Part shown: positions 42,797 through 50,756 of the stretch, piece by piece
How the letters are laid out: each line of letters opens with the position of its first letter
Numbering within the stretch: position 1 is the first letter of the stretch
Origin: JBDTSW01 sp963807385
GTDB taxonomy: Bacteria; Actinomycetota; Thermoleophilia; Solirubrobacterales; 70-9
DNA: 64,000 bases
Direction: 5' to 3'
NCBI GenBank assembly: GCA_963807385.1
Contig: CAWEBQ010000002.1
Span: 682,001 to 746,000 of the forward strand
Notes under the pieces: generated by a model
Databases searched by the model: none
What the model was told of the DNA's origin: nothing
Seen by the model: only the letters and a program-made list of their open reading frames with translations
Program-made: the position numbers and the translations under genes

Positions 42797-43990
42797 CTAG
42801 ATGCCGAGGAGGACCTTGAGCTTCAGCCAGAGCAGCTCGACGAGGTTGCTCAGCTCGGGCAAAGACAGGACCACGATCACGGTCAGGATCAACGCGGCGG
42901 CGACGAACAGTGCAACCTGGCTACCCGCGATGCCCGGGTTGTAGAGGCTCGAGACCCCCTTCGCGTCCACCAGCGTCTCCCCCACGCGCAGCCGAGTGAG
43001 GAACGTGGATGACATCCCAGCGCGGTTCTTGTCGAGGAACTCCGTGAGGTTGAAGTGCGCTCCGACGGCGACGATCAGGGCGGCGCCCTTCTCATGGGCG
43101 AGCAGCATCGCGACATCCTGGCTGGTGGCCGGCGCTGGGACGACGAGGTGCTCGAGCCCCAGGTCGAGCAGGCGCGCCCGCCCAGGGGCGCGGCCGTCCG
43201 GGTACGCGTGGACGATCAGCTCGGCGCCGGCATGCAGCGCATCATCGGAGGCAGAATCCATGTCCCCGAGGATCACGTCCGGCCTGAACCCCTCCTCGCG
43301 GATCGCGTCCGCGCCGCCATCGACAGCCACCAGGACGGGCCGCACATCGTCGATATAGGCCCGCAGCGCCCGCAGGTCCTTGCGATAGGTCGTGCCTCGG
43401 ACGACGATCAGCACGTGGCGGTCCCGGAAGTCGGTTTGGGTCTCCGGCAGGGGCAGGGCACCCAGCAGCAGCTCCCCTTCGTCACGAACGTGGGCGATGG
43501 TGTTCTCGGCGAACTCCGACAGCGCCTCGTCGATCCGCGCTCGCTGCTCGTCGAGCCGCTCCTCCAGGGTCGCGGCGGTCAGCTCGACGCCCGAGGCGAG
43601 GACGCTCCCGCCGAGCCGCACCTCGCCCCCGCTCAGCTCGACAACGTCCCCGTCGCGGAGCTCCTCGAAAAGTGGAGCCGCAGGAGCCTCGACCAGCCGA
43701 ACCCCGGCCCTGGCGAGCAGAAGCGGACCGGCGTTCGGGTAGCGGCCCGTGGAGAACGGCGCGACGTTCACGACAGCAGCGACCCCGCTCGCCGCCAGAT
43801 CCTCGGCCGCCAGGCGGTCCAGGTCGGCATGATCGATCACCGCGATGTCGCCATCCCGAAGACGCTTTACGAGTGCCTTCGTCTTTCGGCCAAGGCGCGC
43901 CGGGCCTCGCAAGGCTGCGAGGCGTGGACCGTCGTCGGCCTGCCTGCGCCTGAAGAGCGGGAGCCGGCGGGCTTTGTCGGAGCTGGACAT
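42797..43990 (-). CDS. steA: SteA family cell-separation protein (thiamine-pyrophosphokinase-like)
   Basis: 397 residues: a cytoplasmic domain with a TPK-like core (PVLVAVDGGADAIREEGFRPDVILGDMDSASD) lacking clear evidence of catalysis, and a C-terminal TM helix (VALFVAAALILTVIVVLSL). In corynebacteria the SteA-SteB complex regulates daughter-cell separation via RipA. The gene is 12 bases from steB. GATAAT, the best -10 here, is 9 nt before the ATG. Confidence 0.82.
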   Translation of the reverse strand: MSSSDKARRLPLFRRRQADDGPRLAALRGPARLGRKTKALVKRLRDGDIAVIDHADLDRLAAEDLAASGVAAVVNVAPFSTGRYPNAGPLLLARAGVRLVEAPAAPLFEELRDGDVVELSGGEVRLGGSVLASGVELTAATLEERLDEQRARIDEALSEFAENTIAHVRDEGELLLGALPLPETQTDFRDRHVLIVVRGTTYRKDLRALRAYIDDVRPVLVAVDGGADAIREEGFRPDVILGDMDSASDDALHAGAELIVHAYPDGRAPGRARLLDLGLEHLVVPAPATSQDVAMLLAHEKGAALIVAVGAHFNLTEFLDKNRAGMSSTFLTRLRVGETLVDAKGVSSLYNPGIAGSQVALFVAAALILTVIVVLSLPELSNLVELLWLKLKVLLGI

Positions 43991-44052
43991 GACCCACCGA
44001 TTATCGCCAACGGCGGATCTCACCCCGGGCCGGCGCGCCCGAGCGGCCCGGA

Positions 44053-45729
44053 TCAGGCGGCGAGCAGCTCGCGCGCGTGGCCCTCGGCGGCCGCGTCGCC
44101 GCGCTCGGCGCCCAGCATCCGCACGATCTCCGCGAGGAGCTCGTCGCCCTCGACCGGCTCGACCCGCGCGAGCGTCGCTCCATCGGCGAGGCCCTTGGTG
44201 ATGCGGAAGTGACTGGCCGCCAGCGAGGCGACCTGAGGGAGGTGCGTAATGCAGAGGACCTGGCGGCCGGCCGCGAGGTCCCTCAGGCGCTCGCCCACCG
44301 CCCGCGCCGTGTTGCCGCCGATCCCGGCGTCGATCTCGTCGAAGGCAAGGGTCGGCGCGCCCGCCACCGTGCCGAGGCCGCTAAGCGCGAGCATCACGCG
44401 GGAGAGCTCGCCGCCCGACGCGGCGTCGCGCAACGCCGAGACCGGCATGCCGGGGTTGGTGGCCACTCGGAGCTCAACCTGCTCGGCGCCAGCCGGCCCG
44501 AAGCCATCAGGGTGCTCGGTGATCATCACCTCGAGTGTCGCGCCCTCCATGGCGAGCCCGGCGAGCTCCGCAGCGACACGGCTCTCCAGGCCCAGCGCCG
44601 CCTCGTGGCGTGCCGCCCCGAGAGTCGCTGCCAGATCCGCGCGGCGCCGCTCGGCCTCGGCGAGGCGTGCTTCCAGCTGCTCCGCCAACTCGCCCGCGTT
44701 CGCCAGCCGCTCGATCTCCTCCCGGCATCGCTCGGCGTGCTCGAGCACGGCCTCAACCGAGCCGCCGTGCTTGCGCTGGAGGCGATCGAGCGCGCCGAGG
44801 CGCTCCTCGACCACCTCGAGGCGCACGGGCTCGGCCTCGATCCTGTCGAGGTAGGAGCGGAGCTCGGCGGCCAGATCATCGGCCTCGACGGCCAGCGCTC
44901 GAGCCCGGACGGCAACCGCGTCCAGCTCCTCGTCCACGCCCGCGGCTCCTCCGAGCGCCGTCTCCGCCGTTGCCAGGAGCATCGCGGCACCGGCGTCCTC
45001 GTCGACACCGTGGATCGCCCCCAGCGCCCCGCCCGCCGCGAGGCGCAGGCCCTCGGCGTGGCGCAGGCGATCCCGTTCGGCCGACAGCTCGCGCTGCTCG
45101 TCCGCCTCGGGCGCCGCCGCCTCGATCTCGGAGAGCTCGAAGCGCAGCAGGTCAAGGTCGCGCTCCCGGGCTCCCTCGCGGTCGCGCAGCTCCTCCAACT
45201 CGCCGGCAAGGACGAGCACCTCCCGATGGGCGTCGCGGTACTCGCGCCGCCGTGCCAGGTGCTCGGGCCCCGCGAAGCCGTCGAGAATCTCGAGCTGGGC
45301 CGAGGCCAGCGTCAGCTTGCGGTGCTCGTGCTGGCCGTAGAAGGCGAGCAGGCGGGAGCCGAGGAGCTGAAGGTCCGCCGCCGACGCGCTGCGTCCAGCC
45401 ACGAACGCGCTCGTGCGGCCGGAGGCGCCCACCCGCCGCCCGAGCGTGATCTCGGTGGCGCCGTCGGGCACCCGCTCACGGATCTCCTCGAGCTCGGCGT
45501 CCTCGAGCAGGCCCTCCGGGATCTCGAATACGCCCTCGACCCAGGCCTCCTCGGCGCCCGGGCGGACGATCTGGGGCCGCGCCCTGCCGCCCATCAGCAG
45601 GTCCAGCGAGTGCGCCAGGACCGTCTTGCCCGCGCCGGTCTCGCCCGTGATGGCGTTCAGCCCGGGCCCGAGCCGGAGCTCGGCGCGCTCGATCAGGAGC
45701 AGGTTCTCGATCCGCAGCTCGTGCAGCAC
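44053..45729 (-). CDS. recN: DNA repair protein RecN
   Basis: SMC-like ATPase that holds DNA ends during double-strand-break repair. Walker A GETGAGKTVLAHS at the N-terminus, a long coiled coil (roughly 150-360), the ABC signature SGGELSRVMLALS and Walker B TLAFDEIDAGIGG. 558 residues. The GTG start has no Shine-Dalgarno; TACAAG is 7 nt upstream. No LexA box is seen before it. Confidence 0.94.
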   Translation of the reverse strand: MLHELRIENLLLIERAELRLGPGLNAITGETGAGKTVLAHSLDLLMGGRARPQIVRPGAEEAWVEGVFEIPEGLLEDAELEEIRERVPDGATEITLGRRVGASGRTSAFVAGRSASAADLQLLGSRLLAFYGQHEHRKLTLASAQLEILDGFAGPEHLARRREYRDAHREVLVLAGELEELRDREGARERDLDLLRFELSEIEAAAPEADEQRELSAERDRLRHAEGLRLAAGGALGAIHGVDEDAGAAMLLATAETALGGAAGVDEELDAVAVRARALAVEADDLAAELRSYLDRIEAEPVRLEVVEERLGALDRLQRKHGGSVEAVLEHAERCREEIERLANAGELAEQLEARLAEAERRRADLAATLGAARHEAALGLESRVAAELAGLAMEGATLEVMITEHPDGFGPAGAEQVELRVATNPGMPVSALRDAASGGELSRVMLALSGLGTVAGAPTLAFDEIDAGIGGNTARAVGERLRDLAAGRQVLCITHLPQVASLAASHFRITKGLADGATLARVEPVEGDELLAEIVRMLGAERGDAAAEGHARELLAA

Positions 45730-45794
45730 GCCCCCTCTTGTAGCGGTGGGGCCCGACGGATTCGCGCCGGTGAGGATCGTGGATCCGCGCCGGG

Positions 45795-46649
45795 CTATTT
45801 GGCGAGGCGGCCGAAGCGCTCGCGCATGCGGCGGTAGAAACTCGAGCCGGGGGCCTGAGCCAGCCGCGCGACCGCGTCGCGGAAGCGGATCTCGACCTCC
45901 TCACCGCTGGCCAGCTCGTCCACCCGCTTTCCGTCGAGCGCGATGTCCACCGGCTCACGGCCGCGCGCGTTGGAGACATGAAGCGTGTCGGACGGCGCCG
46001 CCACCAGTGCGCGCGCGGTGAGCGTGTGGGGCGAGATGAAGCTCACCACGTAACCCTCGACTCCCCACGCCAGGATCGGTCCGGAGTTCGCGAGGTTGTA
46101 GCCGGTGGATCCCGCGGGGGTCGCAGCTACCAGCCCGTCGCAGCGGACGTGCCCGAGCTCCTCACCTCCGAGGCTGTAGGAGAGCTCGGCGACACGCCCG
46201 TGCGCGCGCCGCGTGAAGGAGACGTCGTTCAACCCCACGGGGCGGTCGATGTCGAGCCCGAGTTCGAGGCCGGGAAGCTCCATCACGTCGAACTCACGCG
46301 CGATCACGCGCTCGATCCCGGGCTCGAGCTCATCCCGTTCGATCGCCGCCAGGAAGCCGATCGTCCCGTAGTTGATCCCCAGGACCGGCACGTCGGTGCC
46401 GGACCAACGCCGGAGGGCGCTCAGGATCGAGCCGTCGCCACCGAGCACCAGGCATAAGTCGGGGTCACCATCGAGCTCGGCCAGCGGTCGCAGCCGGTCG
46501 GTGAGCCCGGGGTGCTTCTCGAGTTCGCCGGGCTCGGCGAGGACCGGGCAACCGGCGCGCTCCGCGGCGGCGAGCACGATCCCGACCGCCTCCGCGGTGT
46601 GCTCGGGGTGGGTATGCGTGGCGAGGACGATCGCGCTCAGGCCGCTCAC
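45795..46649 (-). CDS. nadK: NAD kinase
   Basis: Makes NADP from NAD and ATP or polyphosphate. 284 residues with GGDG in CLVLGGDGSILSALR, NYGTIGFLA, the LNDVSF loop (N-D in place of N-E) and the Gly-rich PAGSTGYNLANSGPIL. The GTG overlaps the tlyA stop as GTGA. Second gene of the tlyA-nadK-recN set. Confidence 0.94.
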   Translation of the reverse strand: MSGLSAIVLATHTHPEHTAEAVGIVLAAAERAGCPVLAEPGELEKHPGLTDRLRPLAELDGDPDLCLVLGGDGSILSALRRWSGTDVPVLGINYGTIGFLAAIERDELEPGIERVIAREFDVMELPGLELGLDIDRPVGLNDVSFTRRAHGRVAELSYSLGGEELGHVRCDGLVAATPAGSTGYNLANSGPILAWGVEGYVVSFISPHTLTARALVAAPSDTLHVSNARGREPVDIALDGKRVDELASGEEVEIRFRDAVARLAQAPGSSFYRRMRERFGRLAK

Positions 46650-47431
46650 GGCTCCACCTCCCGCGCCGCAGCCTCGACGTCTGTGACGCCGCCGGCGCCC
46701 AGGCGGCAGTGGAGGAAGGTCTCCTGGTTGCCCTTGGGGCCGGGGAGCCCTGAGGAGGCAAACCCAAGCACGCCGAGGCCCGCGGCGCAGGCCGCCCCGG
46801 CCACGGATACGAGCGCCTCCCGGCGGTCGTCCGCCGAGCGCACGACCCCGCCCTTGCCAACGCGGCCGCGGCCCAGCTCGAACTGGGGCTTGACCATCGC
46901 GAGCACCTCGCCGCCCGCTGAGAGGCATCCCGCCACCGCGGGAAGGACCTTGGCGAGGGAGATAAACGAGACATCAACGGTGGCCAGCTGCGGGCGAAAC
47001 GGGAGATTCGAGGCCTCGACGGCGCGAGCGTTCACCCGCTCGATCACGGCGACCCGCCTGTCCTCCCGGAGGGTCCAGTCGAGCTGGCCGTAGGCCACGT
47101 CGAGCGCGATCACCCGAGCCGCGCCACGCTGGAGCAGGCAGTCCGTGAAGCCGCCGGTGGAGGCGCCTGCGTCTAGGCAACCGAAGCCTGTAACGTCGAC
47201 GCCGAGTGAGTCGAGGGCGTTGGCCAGCTTGACGCCGCCGCGCGAGACGTAGCGAGGGGCATCGACGAGCTGGATCTCCGCGCCCTCGGGCACGAGCTGG
47301 CTCGGCCGGATCGCGAGGGGCCCATCGGGACCGACTCGAACGTGGCCGGCGCGAACTGCCTCGGCCGCGCTGGTGCGCGAGCCGGCCAGGCCGCGCTCGG
47401 CCAACAGGGTGTCGATTCGCCTTCGTGCCAC
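46646..47431 (-). CDS. tlyA: TlyA family rRNA 2'-O-methyltransferase
   Basis: 261 residues: an S4 RNA-binding domain at the N-terminus (RIDTLLAERGLAGSRTSAAEAVRAGHV) and an FtsJ-like SAM domain (FGCLDAGASTGGFTDCLLQRGA, TVDVSFISL, MVKPQFELG). In mycobacteria TlyA methylates 16S and 23S rRNA, needed for capreomycin sensitivity. GTG 47431 has TACCTT 6 nt upstream; a perfect CRP-type operator lies farther up at 47488. Confidence 0.92.
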   Translation of the reverse strand: MARRRIDTLLAERGLAGSRTSAAEAVRAGHVRVGPDGPLAIRPSQLVPEGAEIQLVDAPRYVSRGGVKLANALDSLGVDVTGFGCLDAGASTGGFTDCLLQRGAARVIALDVAYGQLDWTLREDRRVAVIERVNARAVEASNLPFRPQLATVDVSFISLAKVLPAVAGCLSAGGEVLAMVKPQFELGRGRVGKGGVVRSADDRREALVSVAGAACAAGLGVLGFASSGLPGPKGNQETFLHCRLGAGGVTDVEAAAREVEP

Positions 47432-47487
47432 GCGCAGAAGGTACCTGTGGCCGGGTCGCGGACGAACAAACACGTCGTTTGCGTACG

Positions 47488-47503
47488 TGTGACCCCGGTC
47501 ACA
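47488..47503. promoter_or_regulatory. CRP/GlxR-type operator
   Basis: TGTGACCCCGGTCACA, an exact TGTGA-N6-TCACA palindrome extended by one G/C pair on each side. Its centre is about 64 bases upstream of the tlyA start, close to the usual class I activator position if tlyA is leaderless. Confidence 0.6.
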
Positions 47504-47591
47504 CCTATGTCATCTGTGTAGAAGCCCAGGCACGTTCTCAACCAAGACCCGAAAAGACTTGACGATGCAAGCCCCGCCACCGGAAGAAAGC

Positions 47592-47615
47592 AAAAAGAGA
47601 GGTTCGACTCCTCTC
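47592..47615 (-). terminator. Intrinsic terminator with a competing upstream hairpin
   Basis: On the minus strand GAGAGG-AGTCGAA-CCTCTC is followed by TTTTT. A second stem CTCCTCT-GCGATGG-AGAGGAG (47628-47608) overlaps it and would form first, which is the arrangement of an attenuator. The hairpin also resembles the T-arm of a tRNA read backwards, so a tRNA relic is an alternative. Confidence 0.4.
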
Positions 47616-47992
47616 CATCGCAGAGGAGCGAAAACGCGCTGGCAAGCGTCATTCGAGGTCGCTGCTTTGGCATCCGACCAGCCGCGCTACGGTGTTTGCG
47701 TCGGTTGAGAGGACAGCCGGGCGTGATTCACAACGACTTCTGTACCGCCACCCCGAGCGTCGAAAGGGATGCGAGGGCAGAAGGAGAAATAGAGGGACCG
47801 ACCTAGGCGCTACCCCTGAATCGGAAGCCGAGTGTCTCTGGCGTGAGAGCACCCTTGCGGGTGATTTGGCAACTCGGCCCCGATCCAGCCGAAGCACTAG
47901 TCGAGAGAACCCGAAACGTGCCTCGATAGGTCGGTTGGTGGAATCTTCGCAATCGGGGCAGATGCCACAGGGCTCTACAGTCTTCTTCCGGC

Positions 47993-48139
47993 ATGGCACG
48001 TAAACAGAGAACGCGCAAAGAGCTTGAAATCCCGGTGCCAAAGCGCCGCGACTTCGATGCGGCTATGGAGAAGGTCGCTCCGCCAGTAGGTCGTAAACGC
48101 CCTGGCGGGAAAGACCGCCCTCCCGAGCGATCTGACTGA
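47993..48139 (+). CDS. Possible 48-residue basic protein
   Basis: MARKQRTRKELEIPVPKRRD begins a 48-residue, Lys/Arg-rich frame ending in a Pro-rich tail. It overlaps the antisense HTH gene by 77 bases, so one of the two may be spurious. No ribosome site is seen; TACAGT about 12 nt before the ATG could be a -10. No family recognised. Confidence 0.3.
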   Translation: MARKQRTRKELEIPVPKRRDFDAAMEKVAPPVGRKRPGGKDRPPERSD

Positions 48140-48272
48140 TTGAGGCTCCCGCCTCCTGTGCTGCCAGGCAGTAGCGCCGCAGGTCGTCAGTCGCCTCCAC
48201 ACGCGCTCTCATGGCCCGCTCACGGCGCTTCGCGGCTTGACGGACGCCCTTGATCGCCTCGACCTCGGTCAC
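48063..48272 (-). CDS. Small HTH protein coupled to the IS1595 transposase
   Basis: 69 residues: a helical N-terminus (VEAIKGVRQAAKRRERAMRAR) and a C-terminal HTH of sigma/MerR type (ISQIAREGGLSRQGVYDLLAE). The GTG overlaps the transposase stop as GTGA, so it is translated with it. It may regulate transposition or be a passenger gene. DNA binding is inferred from the HTH only. Confidence 0.55.
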   Translation of the reverse strand: MTEVEAIKGVRQAAKRRERAMRARVEATDDLRRYCLAAQEAGASISQIAREGGLSRQGVYDLLAERPSP

Positions 48273-49117
48273 GATGCCGCCCGATCCAGCAGGCCGTGGA
48301 ACATGCCCCGCACGTCCCTGCGGTGGTTGTAGCGGTAGGCGTATTCGTCCAGGTAGGACTGCAACCACTTCTCGGAAATCTTGCGGTAGGCACCGCGAGC
48401 GCCGACCTTGAAGTTCCCGAACGCTCCCTCGATGGTGTTCGGGTGAACGTCGCCCTCGACATAGGAGCCGGCTGAGTGATTGATGATCCGGTGGTCCAGG
48501 TAGTCCCGGCGCAGCGGCTTGTATGCCTGCCAGTCGTCGGTGAAGATGATCGCCTGCGGGTTGACGTTGGCCTTCACCGCTCTACTAAGGGCTGGGCCAC
48601 GCCGAGAGGCGATCACGCGGAGCCGGAGGTTGCCGCCGCGCTCGACCATGCCGAGGACGGTCAGCTTGTTCTCACGGAACGCGGCTGCCTCAGAGCGCGT
48701 TAGCGGGACGCGAGGCTTGCCACCCCACGAAGTCTCGTCAACCTCTACGTCGCCCGTCAGAGGCTCTGTGCCGTCCTTCATCAGTTCGTTGCGAATCTTG
48801 TTCATCATTCGCCAGGCCGTCCGATAGGACACACCTAGCTCGCGCTCTAGCTGCTTCGCGGAGATTCCGCACCGAGTGCTCGTCATCAGGTACATGGCGT
48901 GGAACCACAGCCGCAGGGAGGTGGAGGACTTGGCGAAGATCGTCCCCGCCGTGGGGTGAACGTGGTGCCCGCATCCGGTGCAGGTCCACGACTGCCGGGC
49001 ACTGCTGCCCGCGAACGCCCTGGGGACGGCGTCCTCCGCCGGGAACGAGAAAGCGCCTGACGGCGACGTGCTCGATGTGAGTTGCCTCTCGAAGAACTCT
49101 GTCGACTCGAATCGATG
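48269..49117 (-). CDS. IS1595-family transposase, probably 5'-truncated
   Basis: From about 49020 on, the sequence is a clear IS1595 transposase: CTGCGHHVHPTAGTIF, then CGISAKQLERELGVSYRTAWRM and the DDE core VEVDETSWGGKPR, IIFTDDWQAYKPL, HPNTIEGAFGNFK. The family's N-terminal CPxCG zinc pair is absent, and no start codon is evident near 49117; the frame continues into sequence belonging to the gene it interrupts. So the element is likely incomplete and inactive. Inverted ends could not be identified. Confidence 0.6.
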   Translation of the reverse strand, partial: HRFESTEFFERQLTSSTSPSGAFSFPAEDAVPRAFAGSSARQSWTCTGCGHHVHPTAGTIFAKSSTSLRLWFHAMYLMTSTRCGISAKQLERELGVSYRTAWRMMNKIRNELMKDGTEPLTGDVEVDETSWGGKPRVPLTRSEAAAFRENKLTVLGMVERGGNLRLRVIASRRGPALSRAVKANVNPQAIIFTDDWQAYKPLRRDYLDHRIINHSAGSYVEGDVHPNTIEGAFGNFKVGARGAYRKISEKWLQSYLDEYAYRYNHRRDVRGMFHGLLDRAAS

Positions 49118-49119
49118 CC

Positions 49120-49598
49120 AGGTAGGTGTCGACGCCGTCCTCGCAGCGCCCATCCTCGGACTGAATGGAGCCAGTGAACGTGTTAGTCCCGTCGTCGAAA
49201 GCGAAGCTCCCAAAGCTCACGTCCACGACTTCAACCAAGACCCGAGTCCGGTCCCGCTCGCACTCTCGACCGCGTCCGATCCCGCGAGGGAGGGCGACAA
49301 TTCGGAAACTTTCCTCGAGAGCCAGGGGCTGACTAGAGCGACGCTGACTCGAAAGCGGCCATCGCGGTCCGTAGATTCCAGTGACGCAGGCGTCGGTTTC
49401 CGGCACGAATAGAAGCGGACGGCCTCGCTCGCAACCCGGGGCGGGGCTTCTCACGCGTCCCACCAGCGCACCGTCAGCTGCGCCTCGCTTCAGTTTGACC
49501 GTCGTATTAAAGCTCTGGCCGTCAGCGCCTTCAGCGATGCTGCCGGACCCTGCGAGGAGGGCGACGACGACGACCGTTGCGAGCAGCCCCTGGCACAT
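49120..49598 (-). pseudogene. Exported protein interrupted by the IS1595 element
   Basis: ATG 49598 opens a signal peptide (LLATVVVVALLAGSGSIAEG) and a mature part FNTTVKLKRGAADGALVGRV, CERGRPLLFVPETDACV, and VEVVDVSFGSFAFDDGTNTF. Near DTYLASIRVDR the coding pattern breaks and transposase sequence follows. The arrangement resembles the intact small exported protein at 10821. The 3' end is therefore lost. Confidence 0.5.
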
Positions 49599-49652
49599 AG
49601 GACGATCCCGGTCACCACGAAGCGCACGTATGTTCGTATCGTTGCCGCTGCG

Positions 49653-50015
49653 ATGACGTTCACGAGAGGCATCCCACTCACCGCGCACGGCGCGATCGAG
49701 GTGTTCGCGGCGCCGGCCGTCATGGTCGCCCCGTTCGTACTCGGCTTCGGCACCGCCGCGACGGTCATCTCCGTCGCCTTCGGCGTGCTGCTGCTGACCC
49801 TCGCGCTTCAGGTCGAGGGGCCGCGCCGCGCCGTGCCCGTATCGGCGCACGCCGGGTTCGACTACGCGCTCGCGGTCATCGCCATCTCCGCCGGGCTCAC
49901 AATCGGCGCCGCGACGGGCGCCTGGGCGGAATCAGTCTTTTTGGTCGGCATCGGCATCGCACAGGCGGCGTTGACCTCGGCAACGAGGTTCACGGCACCC
50001 CGCGGCGCCTACTAG
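49653..50015 (+). CDS. Four-helix membrane protein, function unknown
   Basis: 120 residues with four TM segments: GAIEVFAAPAVMVAPFVLGFG, AATVISVAFGVLLLTLALQV, DYALAVIAISAGLTIGAAT and ESVFLVGIGIAQAALTS. Resembles small SPW-type membrane proteins in layout, by eye only. TATCGT lies 10 nt before the ATG. A strong terminator follows at 50067. Confidence 0.6.
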   Translation: MTFTRGIPLTAHGAIEVFAAPAVMVAPFVLGFGTAATVISVAFGVLLLTLALQVEGPRRAVPVSAHAGFDYALAVIAISAGLTIGAATGAWAESVFLVGIGIAQAALTSATRFTAPRGAY

Positions 50016-50066
50016 CCCGGCCTACCTCCCACAGACAAAAAACACATATCTCTCCTCCCTGTACCC

Positions 50067-50102
50067 GAGAAGGCCCCGCATTGATGTGGGGCCTTCTCTT
50101 TT
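50067..50102 (+). terminator. Strong intrinsic terminator
   Basis: GAGAAGGCCCC pairs perfectly with GGGGCCTTCTC around a short loop closed by further pairs (GCA-TTGA-TGT), followed by TTTT. It ends the membrane-protein gene at 49653. Confidence 0.85.
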
Positions 50103-50189
50103 GGCTTGCTAGAGCGGTTTCGGACCGGTGCGGAGCCCTGGCCGACCTAACCCGTGAGGGCCTGCGGGCCAATCTGCGGGCCAGTGGTG

Positions 50190-50468
50190 TCAGTTGCTAC
50201 CGATGCGTCGGCCAGTTGCTCCCGCCGATATCGTCGGTCCACGCCGCGACGCCATGTCGCCGGTGCTCTCGTTCTCGCCTCGGTCCTGTGCGGCTGTGGG
50301 TCGGGACAGGGGACCACGGTCACCCGAAATGCCGGCATAGACGAACTCGTCGTTCCGCCAGATGTTGTAGACGCCGGCCGGCACCCTCGGCACGTCCGGG
50401 TTCGGCCAGTCGGAGAACGCGCAGAAACGGCCTGCCTCCAGCGCGTCGTGCGTGCTCTCAGCTTGCAT
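50190..50468 (-). pseudogene. GIY-YIG nuclease, truncated
   Basis: ATG 50468 (GGGGAGG 8 nt upstream) begins MQAESTHDALEAGRFCAFSD, and AGVYNIWRNDEFVYAGISG follows, the GIY-YIG pair in the form G-V-Y ... V-Y-A-G. After that the expected Arg and Glu of the catalytic domain are not found in frame; the remaining 40 residues look random. A frameshift or deletion has removed the rest, so the nuclease is likely inactive. Confidence 0.5.
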
Positions 50469-50741
50469 CAGTGGGGCCTCCCCTTTTCGGATTGAGCCAA
50501 TCCGCGCCGGGGCTATCCCGTTAGTACGGCCGGCTACCGGCCAAGGGGCGCGGGATGACGGGCCGTGAATCGCCGAGCGCTTGTCGAGCCTAACCCGAAA
50601 CACTTGCTAGGCGGCCTCTTTGAGCGCGTGGGAGGCCACCTGGCGGGCGTTCGGGGCGTCGCCGCGGACCCCGCTCGACGGTGCCGAGGGCCTGCTCGAG
50701 CTGGACGCGGCGGGCGGGCATCAGGCCACCACGTCCTCGGG

Positions 50742-50756
50742 GATACTGTGCGGGCG
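50742..50756 (+). promoter_or_regulatory. Conserved leaderless promoter block of an NTF2-like gene (copy 3)
   Basis: GATACT, 9 nt, ATG, then TCGCAGAAGAACGTGGAG. Same spacing and near-identical bases as copies at 19597 and 21022, although 29 kb away. Confidence 0.5.

Larger units (their letters stand above)
47432..47992. other. Intergenic region rich in regulatory-looking structure
   Basis: No convincing gene. G+C is lower than in the flanks. It holds the tlyA -10 element, the CRP-type palindrome (47488-47503) and a pair of competing hairpins near 47600. Several short frames exist but lack family signatures and starts. Confidence 0.5.

Noticed and set aside
44077..45837. Long plus-strand frame opposite recN (also 39537-41099 opposite pyrG and 12487-13491 opposite the M29 peptidase)
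   Set aside because: All are antisense to well-recognised genes and lack starts, ribosome sites and domains.
47597..47622. A tRNA gene suggested by the T-arm-like AGAGG-TTCGACT-CCTCT
   Set aside because: No matching acceptor 5' strand (GCGATGG), D-arm or anticodon arm is found within 100 bases upstream.
47649..48041. A minus-strand frame with CGICPDC that looked like a zinc ribbon
   Set aside because: Only one Cys pair, no start or ribosome site, and random-looking flanks.
50560..50756. A possible gene end on the minus strand (NARQVASHALKEAA-stop)
   Set aside because: Too short, no recognisable family, and upstream frame lost; may be debris but cannot be supported.
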